64,000 nucleotides of DNA, taken from positions 434,001-498,000 of the forward strand of contig NZ_CP046122.1 in assembly GCF_009707365.1 (NCBI RefSeq), written 5' to 3'. The translations under genes and the position numbers were made by a program. The notes under the pieces are model-generated. The model was given only the letters and a program-made list of their open reading frames with translations. It was not told the origin of the DNA and ran no database searches. Origin of the DNA: Microlunatus sp. Gsoil 973 (GTDB lineage: Bacteria; Actinomycetota; Actinomycetes; Propionibacteriales; Propionibacteriaceae). Of the stretch, positions 9,705 through 17,441 are shown piece after piece; within the stretch, counting starts at the first letter, position 1, and each line of letters starts with the position of its first letter.

Positions 9705-9715
9705 ATTGAGCGATC
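9705..9715 (+). promoter_or_regulatory. Candidate DeoR operator before the sugar importer
   Basis: ATTGAGCGATC occurs here and, inverted, at 8300-8310 in the DeoR/GH4 promoter. The gap from 9667 to 9788 is relatively AT-rich and likely holds a second promoter for the importer genes. Confidence 0.4.
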
Positions 9716-9788
9716 TGATCAGATGCATTGGCAATCGGCCGGACGCTCGCGATGATGCTGACATTTCCGTGGATGGATGGAGGCCGGC

Positions 9789-11111
9789 ATGGGGCGTGTG
9801 ATCGGGACCAGAGGATCAGTCCTCCGGGCAACCGGGGTGATCGTTGGGCTTGCGGTCGCGCTCGCCGCGGCCGGGTGCAACGGCTCCTCCGGCAGCAGCA
9901 CGCTGGACACCAAGGCCGATGTCCAGCTGGAGATGTGGTCCGGCCAGACCGATGCCGCGGAGAAGCAGCTCGAAACCATGGCCCGGGAGTTCGAGCAGAA
10001 GCACCCCAACGTCTCGATCAAGGTCAGCCCCGGGGCGGCGGAGACCGACGACCTGTTGCAGAAGCTCTCCGCCGGTTTCGCCGGGGACGCCTACCCGGAC
10101 ATCTCCTACGCGTTCGGCTCCTGGGCAGGTCAGCTGGAGTCGTCGGGTAGAACCCTGGACATCCGGGACCAGGTCGCTGAGCCCGACGTCAAGTGGGACG
10201 AGTTCAGCGCGCCGGCGCGGGCCACCGCACAACCGACCGGGAACAAGATCATCGGATTTCCGGCTGTCGTCGACAACATCGCTCTGATCTACAACAAGAC
10301 GGTCTTCGACAAGGCAGGCGCCTCCTACCCGACCGACGACTGGACCTGGGACGACTTCCGCGCGGCCGCGAAGAAGCTCACCGATCGGGCGTCACAGACC
10401 TACGGTTACGCCTACTCCGTCTCAGGATCGGAGGAGACCACCTGGCAGTTCTGGCCGCACCTGTGGCAGAACGGCGGATCGATCGTCTCCAAGGACAACA
10501 AGAAGGCCGAGTTCGGACAGCAGCCTGGCGTCGACGCGCTGGAATTCCTGCGGGGCATGGCCGTGGACGACAAGAGCGTCTACCTCGATCAGACCGACAC
10601 CAAGTTCGGGCAGTTGTTCGCAGCCGACCGGATCGGCATGATCACCTCCGGTCCCTGGCAGTTGTACGACCTGAAGACCGCCGGAACCAAATACGGTGTG
10701 GTGCGGTTGCCCGGCACCGACGGCGATCACCAGACCGTTTCAGGTCCGGACGTCTGGGCGCTGTTCGACCACAAGGACGCCAACCGGGCCTACTGGGCGT
10801 ACCAGTTCGCGAAGTGGCTGACCGATGCGCCGCAGGACGAGCGCCGCAACGTCGAGATGGGCAATCTGCCGCTGCGCTCCTCGGAGAAGACCTCGGCCGC
10901 CTTCCAGAAACAGGACAAGCAGTATCCCGGCCTGATGGTGATGGCCGACAACATGGTCAACGCCAAACAGGCCCGGCCGACCGTGCCCGGCTACACCGGT
11001 CTGTCCGAGGCGATCGGCAAGGCGATCTCGGAGGTCCTCCAGGGCAAGGGCACGCCGGCCCAGGCGCTGTCGGATGCCGCCAAGGACGCCGACGAGGCTC
11101 TGAACCAGTAA
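9789..11111 (+). CDS. ABC transporter sugar substrate-binding lipoprotein
   Basis: Extracellular receptor of a carbohydrate importer (440 residues). The ATG at 9789 is preferred over 9777 because GGAGG lies five bases before it. A signal peptide ends in the lipobox AAAGC, followed by a Ser/Gly linker. The mature chain has the usual family 1 solute-binding features: VQLEMWSGQTDAAEKQLETMAREFEQKHPNV at the front, a FPAVVDNIALIYNK hinge segment, WTWDDFRAAAKKLTD, and a late GNLPLRSS segment. It is followed two bases later by the first permease, so the three transporter genes form an operon behind the GH4 enzyme. Probably binds an alpha-galactoside; no ATPase gene is present, so a shared MsiK-type ATPase elsewhere is expected. 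Confidence 0.9.
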   Translation: MGRVIGTRGSVLRATGVIVGLAVALAAAGCNGSSGSSTLDTKADVQLEMWSGQTDAAEKQLETMAREFEQKHPNVSIKVSPGAAETDDLLQKLSAGFAGDAYPDISYAFGSWAGQLESSGRTLDIRDQVAEPDVKWDEFSAPARATAQPTGNKIIGFPAVVDNIALIYNKTVFDKAGASYPTDDWTWDDFRAAAKKLTDRASQTYGYAYSVSGSEETTWQFWPHLWQNGGSIVSKDNKKAEFGQQPGVDALEFLRGMAVDDKSVYLDQTDTKFGQLFAADRIGMITSGPWQLYDLKTAGTKYGVVRLPGTDGDHQTVSGPDVWALFDHKDANRAYWAYQFAKWLTDAPQDERRNVEMGNLPLRSSEKTSAAFQKQDKQYPGLMVMADNMVNAKQARPTVPGYTGLSEAIGKAISEVLQGKGTPAQALSDAAKDADEALNQ

Positions 11112-11113
11112 CC

Positions 11114-12010
11114 ATGAAGCCCGCCGTCCGACGCAGGCGTACGGCCCGCGACACCTTCACCGGCTGGGGCTTCGTCGGCCCGGGCACCGTGATCATCCTC
11201 GGATTGTCGATCTTTCCTGCGCTCTGGGCGTTGTGGCTGTCGCTGGAGAAGTGGGACGGTTTCAGCCAGGCAACCTTCGTCGGTGCCGGGAACTACCAGA
11301 AGCTGATCACCGACGAGGACTTCTGGGCAGCGGTCCGCAACACCGGCCTGTACACCGCCCTCTTCGTACCCGCATCGGTGCTGCTCGGCCTGTTCCTCGC
11401 CGTCGCGCTGAACCGCAGGATCCGGTTCATCGGCGTCTATCGGACCGCGATCTTCGTCCCCTTCGTCGCGTCGGCGGCGGCCACCGGAATCCTGGCGACG
11501 TACCTGTTCAGCCCGCAGTACGGGTTGATCAACAACGTGCTGCGCCGACTCGGCGTTCCGGCGCAGGGTTGGCTGGAGGACCCGCACCAGGCGATGGTGG
11601 TGATCGCGATCATGTCGCTGTGGGGTCAGGCCGCCTTCACCACGGTGATCTACCTTGCCGGACTGCAGGACGTTCCGGGTGACCTGATCGAGGCCGCCCG
11701 GGTCGACGGCGCGAACCGCTGGCAGACCTTCTGGCGGATCGTCTGGCCGCATCTTTCACCGATCACCGTGTTCGTTGCGATCTGGCAGACGATCGGTGCG
11801 ATCCAGCTCTTCGACCTCGTCTACACGACCACCCGTGGCGGGCCCCTTGACGCCACCAAGACGATCGTCTATTTCCTCTACGAGCAGGCCTTCCACTCGC
11901 TGCAGTTCGGCTACGGCTCGGCCGCCGCGTACGCGTTGTTCGTGATCACCCTCGGCATCACCGTCGCCGTTGTCGTCTACGCCCGCCGTCGTGGGATGGA
12001 GGCCTTCTGA
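11114..12010 (+). CDS. Sugar ABC transporter permease (MalF/UgpA type)
   Basis: A 298-residue inner-membrane permease with six predicted spans (GPGTVIILGLSIFPALWALWL is the first). The EAA loop that docks the ATPase is LIEAARVDGANRWQTFWRIVWPHL at about residues 195-218. The ATG at 11114 follows the receptor stop by two bases; a longer open frame reading from 10193 is only a shadow of the receptor gene. The stop codon overlaps the ATG of the next permease (TGATG), so the two half-permeases are translationally coupled, as usual for such heterodimers. Confidence 0.92.
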   Translation: MKPAVRRRRTARDTFTGWGFVGPGTVIILGLSIFPALWALWLSLEKWDGFSQATFVGAGNYQKLITDEDFWAAVRNTGLYTALFVPASVLLGLFLAVALNRRIRFIGVYRTAIFVPFVASAAATGILATYLFSPQYGLINNVLRRLGVPAQGWLEDPHQAMVVIAIMSLWGQAAFTTVIYLAGLQDVPGDLIEAARVDGANRWQTFWRIVWPHLSPITVFVAIWQTIGAIQLFDLVYTTTRGGPLDATKTIVYFLYEQAFHSLQFGYGSAAAYALFVITLGITVAVVVYARRRGMEAF

Positions 12011-12912
12011 TGTCGGCCGATCCGATGGCAGGCGGCATGCCGGCCGTGCTCGGCGAGCGGGCGGCGACCGCGGTCGCCGCACCCGCCCGCCGGCGGCGAC
12101 ATCGGAGGCCGAGCCTGTGGCACCTGTTCCTGGCGCCGACCGCGCTGATCTTCGTCATCCCGCTGCTGCAGATGATCCTGGCGTCATTCTCCCCGGCGAA
12201 GGACCTGGTCACCTTCCCGCCGCCGTTCGTCCCCTCCCGGCTCACCGTGCAGGGCTATATCGGCCTGTTCACCGGCACCGGGATCGTCCGCTGGCTGATC
12301 AACTCGACGATCGTCGCGGCAACGGCGATCCTGTCCAACATCGTGCTGTGCTCCCTTGCCGGTTACGGCTTCGCCCGGCTGCGCTTCCGGGGCAGGAACT
12401 TCAGCTTCCTTGCCATCGTCGCGACGATCATGATCCCCACCCAGCTGTTGATGATCCCGACCTACATCATGTTCTCCAAGCTCGGGTTGCTGAACGGGCT
12501 CGGGGCGGCGATCGTGCCGTGGCTGGCGACCACCTTCGGCATCTTCCTGATGCGCCAGTTCTTCCTGTCCCTGCCGGCCGAACTGGAGGAGGCGGGCATG
12601 ATCGACGGCGCGAACCGCTGGCAGATCTTCCTGCGGATCGTCCTGCCGCTGGCCAAGCCGGCGCTGGCGACGCTGGCGATCTTCACCCTGCTCGGTGCAT
12701 GGAACGATCTGGTCTGGCCGCTGATCGCGATCAACAACGACGCGGCGTTCACCGTCCAGCTCGGGATCGCCAACTTCCAGGGCAGCCGCCGTACCGAATG
12801 GAGCCTGCTGATGGCGGCCAACGCGGTGGCCACCGCGCCGTTGATCATCTTCTTCCTGATCGCCCAGCGGCAGTTCATCGCCACCATGACGTTCAGCGGG
12901 TTGAAGGCGTGA
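12010..12912 (+). CDS. Sugar ABC transporter permease (MalG/UgpE type)
   Basis: Second half of the importer channel, 300 residues with six predicted spans. The EAA loop reads LEEAGMIDGANRWQIFLRIVLP, and the family's TMTFSGLKA C-terminal end is present. Its start overlaps the stop of the preceding permease by one base. It is the last gene of the GH4-transporter operon; the next gene (zur) converges on it with only 11 bp between, too short for a separate terminator hairpin that I can recognise. Confidence 0.92.
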   Translation: MSADPMAGGMPAVLGERAATAVAAPARRRRHRRPSLWHLFLAPTALIFVIPLLQMILASFSPAKDLVTFPPPFVPSRLTVQGYIGLFTGTGIVRWLINSTIVAATAILSNIVLCSLAGYGFARLRFRGRNFSFLAIVATIMIPTQLLMIPTYIMFSKLGLLNGLGAAIVPWLATTFGIFLMRQFFLSLPAELEEAGMIDGANRWQIFLRIVLPLAKPALATLAIFTLLGAWNDLVWPLIAINNDAAFTVQLGIANFQGSRRTEWSLLMAANAVATAPLIIFFLIAQRQFIATMTFSGLKA

Positions 12913-12923
12913 TCACCGGCGCG

Positions 12924-13322
12924 CTAGCAGTCGGCGCAGGTGCCGAAGATCTCCAACTCGTGATTCACGTCGCGGAAGCCGTGCTTCTCGGCGATCGCCT
13001 TGGCCCACCGCTCGACGGTCGGACCGGTCACCTCGACCGTACGCCCACAGCTGCGGCAGACCAGATGGTGGTGGTGCCCGCCGGAGCAGCGTCGGTAGCT
13101 CATCTCGCCGTCGGCGTTGCGAATCGCGTCGACCTCCCCGCTCTCGGCCATCGACTGCAGAGCGCGGTACACGGTGGTCAACCCGACCCGGGCGTCGGAG
13201 TGGCGCAGCTCGTCGTGGATCTGCTGGGCGGTCCGGAAGTCGTCGGTGGTGTGCAGGATGTCGTCGACGGCGGCCCGCTGCCGGGTCCGCCGCTGGGAGT
13301 TGCCGTTCCTGGTTGTCGTCAT
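12924..13322 (-). CDS. zur: Zinc uptake regulator (Fur family)
   Basis: A 132-residue Fur-family repressor. Residues 12-75 give the winged helix (VGLTTVYRALQSM recognition region). Metal ligands are plentiful: C79, H83-H86, C89 and C92 (CRSC), H121, and C129/C132 (CADC). The two CxxC pairs form the structural zinc site. It lies 14 bp after znuB on the same strand, so it is the last gene of the znuACB operon. A Fur-type palindrome sits over the znuA promoter. This context identifies it as Zur rather than an iron regulator. In the presence of zinc it should repress the operon, including itself. Confidence 0.9.
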   Translation of the reverse strand: MTTTRNGNSQRRTRQRAAVDDILHTTDDFRTAQQIHDELRHSDARVGLTTVYRALQSMAESGEVDAIRNADGEMSYRRCSGGHHHHLVCRSCGRTVEVTGPTVERWAKAIAEKHGFRDVNHELEIFGTCADC

Positions 13323-13336
13323 CGCTTCCGCCCCGC

Positions 13337-14341
13337 TCAGTGCTCGTCGTAGTGGTCTTTGTGGATCGCATGCCGGTGACCGTCGTGCACATAGTCGAGG
13401 TGATCACCGTGGGTCACCGCCGGATGATCACAGTCCGGATCCCCGTGCTGGTGCGGATGGGTCCCGGCCAGCACGTGCGGAGTCGGGATCCGCGGATGCT
13501 CCGCCGGCTCGGTGATGACCACCGGGATGCGTCTCCGTCTCGCCAGGATCGTCGAGATCGGCCAGCTCAGGGCGAAGACTCCGATCGCGAAGACGACGAT
13601 CAGGGCGCCCGGGGCGGCGTCGAGATAGAACGATCCGGCGGCGCCGCCGACCGACACCAGCACGCCGATCGCCATCGCCGTACCCAGCGCGGCATAGAAA
13701 CCGGGCACAAGGTTCTGCGCGGCTGCGACCGGGACGACCATCAACGCGCTGACCAACAGCAGGCCCACGGTGCGCATCGACAGCGTCACGGTGATCGCCG
13801 CCAGCACGACGACGACGATGTTGTAGACCCGGACCGGCAGACCGAGCACCCGGGCGAAGTCCTCGTCCGCGCTGACCGCGAACAGTTGCGGTGCCAATCC
13901 GATCGTCGGCACCAGGACGACAACGGCCAGCACACCGATCACCACCAGGTCGCCGGAGGTGACCGCGGTCAGCGAACCGAACAGGTACTGCGACAGCGCG
14001 CCGGTGCCCCCGCCGGCGAACGCCGACATCAAGACGCCGGCCGCGAGCCCGCCGTAGAACAGGATCGCGAGTCCGACGTCCCCGGTTGCCTTACCGCGCT
14101 GGCGGAGCACCTCGACCAGCACCGAGCCGGCGACGCAGACCACGACGGCTACCGGGATCGGCGCCTGCCCGGTCAGCAACGCCAGGCCGACGCCGGCGAT
14201 GGCGACATGTCCCAGACCGTCCCCCAGCAGGCTGAGCCGGCGCTGGACGATGTAGCTGCCGATGGCCGGCGCGAGCAGTCCGGTGAAGAGTGCAGCGATG
14301 AGCGCCCGCTGCATGAACGGATAGCCGAGGATCTCGATCAT
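13337..14341 (-). CDS. znuB: Zinc ABC transporter permease with His-rich tail
   Basis: A 334-residue ABC-3-family permease with about eight membrane segments (YPFMQRALIAALFTGLLAPAIGSYIV opens the first; SLLGDGLGHVAIAGVG is the conserved ATPase-docking region). It moves zinc (or manganese) delivered by ZnuA. The last 60 residues after the final span are cytoplasmic and very rich in His/Asp (THPHQHGDPDCDH, HDGHRHAIHKDHYDEH), likely binding metal. Its start overlaps the stop of znuC by ATGA. Confidence 0.9.
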   Translation of the reverse strand: MIEILGYPFMQRALIAALFTGLLAPAIGSYIVQRRLSLLGDGLGHVAIAGVGLALLTGQAPIPVAVVVCVAGSVLVEVLRQRGKATGDVGLAILFYGGLAAGVLMSAFAGGGTGALSQYLFGSLTAVTSGDLVVIGVLAVVVLVPTIGLAPQLFAVSADEDFARVLGLPVRVYNIVVVVLAAITVTLSMRTVGLLLVSALMVVPVAAAQNLVPGFYAALGTAMAIGVLVSVGGAAGSFYLDAAPGALIVVFAIGVFALSWPISTILARRRRIPVVITEPAEHPRIPTPHVLAGTHPHQHGDPDCDHPAVTHGDHLDYVHDGHRHAIHKDHYDEH

Positions 14342-15165
14342 GCCGGTCCTTTCCTGGTGTCCAGCGGACCTGCGACCGACGGCGCCGGGGGAGTGGCCCG
14401 CTCCTCGTCGAGCGCGGTGTGCTCGTGGCCGCCGTGCTCGATCCGGTGATGATCATGGAGTTCGGACGTCGACCGGGGCAGGTCTCCGTCGTGGACCACC
14501 CGGCCCTCGCGCAGCACGATGGCCCGATCAACCAGCGGCGCGAGCGGACCGATCTCGTGGAGCACGACGAGGATCGCCATGCCGCGGCGCAGCAGCTCGG
14601 CCAGGACGTCGGCCAGGATCCGTTGGTGCTCCAGATCGACACCGGCCGTCGGCTCGTCCAGCACCAGCAGTTCCGGCCTGGTGGCCAAGGCGCGGGCGAT
14701 GAGCACCCGCTGCTGCTGACCGCCGGAGAGAAGTTGCATCTCGGCTGCTGCGCGGTCGTTCAGGCCGACCACCTCGAGCGCGTCCTTGATCGCCTTGCGA
14801 TCCTCGCGGTTCGGCGGGACGAATGGCAGCCGATGCCCCAGGCGACCGGATCCGACGATCTCGCTGACCTTGGCCCGGGTCAGGTTGATCGTCGACCGCT
14901 GCGGGACGTACCCGATCCTGGCCCAGTCCTTGAAGCGGGCCGCATCGGTGCCGAAGAGGTGCACCCGGCCGCGGCGCAACGGGGTCAGGCCGAGCAACGA
15001 CCGCACCAGGGTGGACTTGCCGGACCCGTTGCCGCCGAGCAGGGCAACGGTCTCTCCGCGATGCACGGTGAGTGAGATGCCGCGGAGCACGGGCAGTCCG
15101 CCGAGTTCGACCGACAGGTCCTCGGCCCGCAACACCGGCTCCGCGACGTGTCCACCCGCCGTCAT
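14338..15165 (-). CDS. znuC: Zinc ABC transporter ATP-binding protein
   Basis: A 275-residue ABC ATPase that powers zinc import. Walker A GGNGSGKST, signature LLSGGQQQRVLIARAL, Walker B LLVLDEPTAG and the H-loop (VLHEI) are all there. I prefer the ATG at 15165 (MTAGGHVAE) over the one nine bases upstream because it overlaps the znuA stop in the ATGA arrangement seen throughout this operon. The C-terminal tail again carries His pairs (HDHHRIEHGGHEH), as in ZnuB. Confidence 0.92.
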   Translation of the reverse strand: MTAGGHVAEPVLRAEDLSVELGGLPVLRGISLTVHRGETVALLGGNGSGKSTLVRSLLGLTPLRRGRVHLFGTDAARFKDWARIGYVPQRSTINLTRAKVSEIVGSGRLGHRLPFVPPNREDRKAIKDALEVVGLNDRAAAEMQLLSGGQQQRVLIARALATRPELLVLDEPTAGVDLEHQRILADVLAELLRRGMAILVVLHEIGPLAPLVDRAIVLREGRVVHDGDLPRSTSELHDHHRIEHGGHEHTALDEERATPPAPSVAGPLDTRKGPA

Positions 15166-16103
15166 TCGCTGCACCCGTTCGCCTGCGCCAACGCGGTGAG
15201 GTTGGACTTCATCACGGCAATGTAGTCCTTCCCCCGGGACTGGTCGGTGATGCCTTCGATCGGATCCAGCACATCGGTCCGCAGACCAAGATCACCGGCG
15301 ATCGAGCGAGCGACCGCGGGGGAGATCAGCGTCTCGTAGAAGATGGTGGTCACCCCGTGCTGCCTGGCCAACTGCTGGACCTCGGCGATCCGTGCCGGCG
15401 ACGGTTCGGTGTCCGGACTGAGACCGCTGATGCTGATCTGTTGCAGGCCGTAGCGTTCGGCGAGGTACCCGAAGGCCGCGTGGGAGGTGATGAAGTCGGT
15501 ACGCCGGCAGTCGGAGAGCCCGGACCGATAGCTCGCGCTGAGGTCCTTCAGCTGTGCCGTTAGCGCGGCCGCGTTGGCGTGATAGTCGGAACGGTGGCGC
15601 GGATCGATGCTGGCAAGTCTTCCTTCGACGGCCTTGGTGATCGTGATCATGTTCTCCGGGTCGAGCCAGACGTGGGGGTCGAGATTGGTGTTCCCGGCAT
15701 GATCCTGGTGATCGGTTTCATCACCGAGCGGTCCGTGGTCCTGCAGCGGGACGACGGTCGCGGTGTTCAGGACGTTCCGGTTGCCGCTCTGCGCGACCGC
15801 CTCGTCGACCGCGGCCTGGAACGTCTTCTCATACACCACGAGATCAGCGTCGGTGACGCTGGCGACCTGGCGGGGCGTCAGCTCAAGGTCGTGCGGTTCG
15901 GCGCCGGGCTTGGTCAGGCTGGTGACCACGGCGTGGGCCCCGGCGACGCGCTGGGCAACGAACTGGAACGGGTAGAAGGCGGTGACGATCCTCAGGCTGC
16001 CATCGCCTCCGGTCGGATCGGTGCCGGTCGATCGGCAGCCGGCCGCCGCCAGCAGAGCCAGAACGCCGATCACCGCGCCGAATCTCCGTACCCAACCCGT
16101 CAT
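15162..16103 (-). CDS. znuA: Zinc ABC transporter substrate-binding lipoprotein
   Basis: A 313-residue cluster A-I (metal-type) solute-binding protein: lipoprotein signal peptide MTGWVRRFGAVIGV...AAAGC, then IVTAFYPFQFVAQRVAG. Zinc ligands: PGAEPHDLELTP, the His-rich loop (LQDHGPLGDETDHQDHAGN) and NLDPHVWLDP, followed by TSHAAFGYLAERYGL. Two in-frame ATGs exist, at 16103 and 16118. I chose 16103 because the -10 element (16111-16116) would place transcription start at that ATG, giving a leaderless mRNA; using 16118 would put the promoter inside the gene. It is the first gene of znuA-znuC-znuB-zur. Confidence 0.88.
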   Translation of the reverse strand: MTGWVRRFGAVIGVLALLAAAGCRSTGTDPTGGDGSLRIVTAFYPFQFVAQRVAGAHAVVTSLTKPGAEPHDLELTPRQVASVTDADLVVYEKTFQAAVDEAVAQSGNRNVLNTATVVPLQDHGPLGDETDHQDHAGNTNLDPHVWLDPENMITITKAVEGRLASIDPRHRSDYHANAAALTAQLKDLSASYRSGLSDCRRTDFITSHAAFGYLAERYGLQQISISGLSPDTEPSPARIAEVQQLARQHGVTTIFYETLISPAVARSIAGDLGLRTDVLDPIEGITDQSRGKDYIAVMKSNLTALAQANGCSE

Positions 16104-16118
16104 GAAAACCATTTTCAT
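16102..16118. promoter_or_regulatory. Zur box over the znuA promoter
   Basis: Perfect 7-base arms ATGAAAA and TTTTCAT around a 3-base centre; this fits the TGAAAAT-type boxes of actinobacterial Zur/FurB. On the minus strand it contains the probable -10 (GAAAAT, 16111-16116), 17 bases after a -35 TTGACT (16134-16139). Bound Zur would block RNA polymerase directly. Confidence 0.85.
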
Positions 16119-16169
16119 TTCCAGGTGGCTGGAAGTCAAGTCGGCCGGGCCTTTGCTTGGGACCAGCGC

Positions 16170-16182
16170 TAATCTTGGGCCG
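16170..16182 (+). promoter_or_regulatory. -10 element of the divergent upstream ORF/monooxygenase transcript
   Basis: TAATCT (16170-16175) is followed by seven bases and an ATG at 16183, the leaderless arrangement seen elsewhere in this window. It lies about 52 bp from the Zur box, so zinc control of this side is possible but not shown. Confidence 0.5.
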
Positions 16183-16218
16183 ATGAAGATCATCATGGCC
16201 GGGACTGCGATCCGGTGA
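16183..16218 (+). CDS. 11-codon leaderless upstream ORF
   Basis: ATG at 16183 opens MKIIMAGTAIR and stops at TGA 16216-16218. The stop overlaps the GTG start of the following gene (GTGA at 16215-16218) in another frame. With the -10 element seven bases ahead, the mini-ORF should be translated from a leaderless mRNA and feed ribosomes to the next start. No peptide function is suggested; a coupling role is inferred. Confidence 0.45.
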   Translation: MKIIMAGTAIR

Positions 16219-16505
16219 TCGCGATCAGCCGCTTCACCGTTCCGGCGGACCGGGAGCAGGAGTTCGCGACCAGGGCGGAAGCCGCGGTCGCCGTACTGTC
16301 GGGCGCCGTCGGATTCCTGACCGCAGACGTCGGCCGCAACCTCGACGAGCCGACGTTGTGGACGATCACCACCCGCTGGCAGAACGTCGGCAGCTATCGC
16401 CGGGCTCTCGGCTCCTACCAGGCGAAGCTGACGGTTGTCCCCATGCTGTCGTTGGCGATCGATGAGCCGTCGGCCTACGAATCGCCGCAGCAGATGGAGT
16501 TGTGA
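16215..16505 (+). CDS. Antibiotic biosynthesis monooxygenase-domain (ABM-like) protein
   Basis: A 96-residue single-domain ferredoxin-like protein. IAISRFTVPADREQEFATRAEAAVAVLSGAVGFLTADVGRNLDEPTLW matches the ABM pattern of an initial strand, a helix ending in a glycine turn, and a strand with a charged pair. Such small proteins form dimers and act as heme- or quinone-linked oxygenases or have unknown roles. The GTG start has no ribosome site of its own; it overlaps the stop of an 11-codon upstream ORF. It is divergent from znuA. Confidence 0.65.
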   Translation: MIAISRFTVPADREQEFATRAEAAVAVLSGAVGFLTADVGRNLDEPTLWTITTRWQNVGSYRRALGSYQAKLTVVPMLSLAIDEPSAYESPQQMEL

Positions 16506-16514
16506 CCCGGCCGG

Positions 16515-17300
16515 TTACGGCATGCCGTGGCTGATCACCGCGTCCAGCGCCGCCTGGGCGTCGGCCCGGCCGGCGATCTCGACCGAACCACCGCGGACCC
16601 AGGACCACAGCGCCAGATCGGTCACCGGCGCCTGCACCGTGATGGTCGGGGTGCCGGTTGTCGCCCGGGTCGCCATGCCCTCGTCGAACTCCTTGCCCGA
16701 TTCCGGGCCGGTGCCGAACCAATGGCCGAGTTCGACCAGCCACCGCTGCCCGGTGTCGGTGGCGACGAACTCCCCGACGGCGCGCTTCTCGTACTGCGCC
16801 CAGTCCGGCATCCAGCCACCCCACATCACGTCGACGGCATGGTCGACCGCGCCGGCCGCCACGTCGGGCGTGATCGGGCTGATCTGCCGGCCGGCGGTCA
16901 ACTCGGCATCCACCCGGTGCATGGTCGCCTCGTAGGTCTGCATGCGGCGGGTGAAGCCGACGGTCTGGTCCGCCTCGAACCATGACCAGCGCGGCTCGGC
17001 GTCGTCAAGGCTCCGCAACTGTTCCAGCAGTGCGTCGGTGGCCTGTTGCCGCAACGCCAGGGACTCCTCGAGGGTGGCCGGCCGGGCGGGCTTGGCCTGT
17101 TCGACGGCCTCGACGTCGGCGTCGGTGCGCGCCCCGCGGCCGAGGACGCCGGCCCAGAACAGCTGCACCTCGGTCAGGTGCCACAGCAGGTCACCGGCCG
17201 CCCACTCCGGACAGGTCGGCACCCGCGCGTCGGCTGCGGTATCCGCCAGCACCTGGGCGAACACGTCCGATTCGGTCCCGATCACCGCTTCTCGATCCAT
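16515..17300 (-). CDS. Maleylpyruvate isomerase family (mycothiol-dependent, DinB-like) protein
   Basis: A 261-residue protein of the DinB/maleylpyruvate-isomerase N-terminal fold: VPTCPEWAAGDLLWHLTEVQLFWAGVL near residue 30 supplies the first metal His (CPEW..DLLWHL), and TYEATMHRVDAE supplies the second helix with another His. The C-terminal half resembles the SCP2-like domain often attached (VTDLALWSWVRGG). The ATG at 17300 follows TAGCGT (17308-17313) by seven bases, so it is probably leaderless. The reading frame is open far upstream, but that part is the antisense of glyS. The substrate is unknown; the family uses mycothiol, a thiol of actinobacteria. Confidence 0.75.
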   Translation of the reverse strand: MDREAVIGTESDVFAQVLADTAADARVPTCPEWAAGDLLWHLTEVQLFWAGVLGRGARTDADVEAVEQAKPARPATLEESLALRQQATDALLEQLRSLDDAEPRWSWFEADQTVGFTRRMQTYEATMHRVDAELTAGRQISPITPDVAAGAVDHAVDVMWGGWMPDWAQYEKRAVGEFVATDTGQRWLVELGHWFGTGPESGKEFDEGMATRATTGTPTITVQAPVTDLALWSWVRGGSVEIAGRADAQAALDAVISHGMP

Positions 17301-17441
17301 GGGCGAGACGCTATCGGGCGGTTCGGACAGCGGCGCACAGGCGTAATCGAATCGGACCCGGACGCGGTCATCAACTAGCCTGGGACGCTGAGGGAGCGGG
17401 CGCCAGCCGGGTGTCCGCCGAAGTAGGTGGAGAACCTTCCT

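Noticed and set aside
10193-12010. 605-residue frame joining part of the receptor gene to the first permease
   Set aside because: The first half is Arg-rich shadow sequence of the receptor gene; the permease starts at ATG 11114.
12924-13322. Calling the Fur-family gene an iron or peroxide regulator
   Set aside because: It is in the znu operon with a Zur-type box, so zinc is the better fit.
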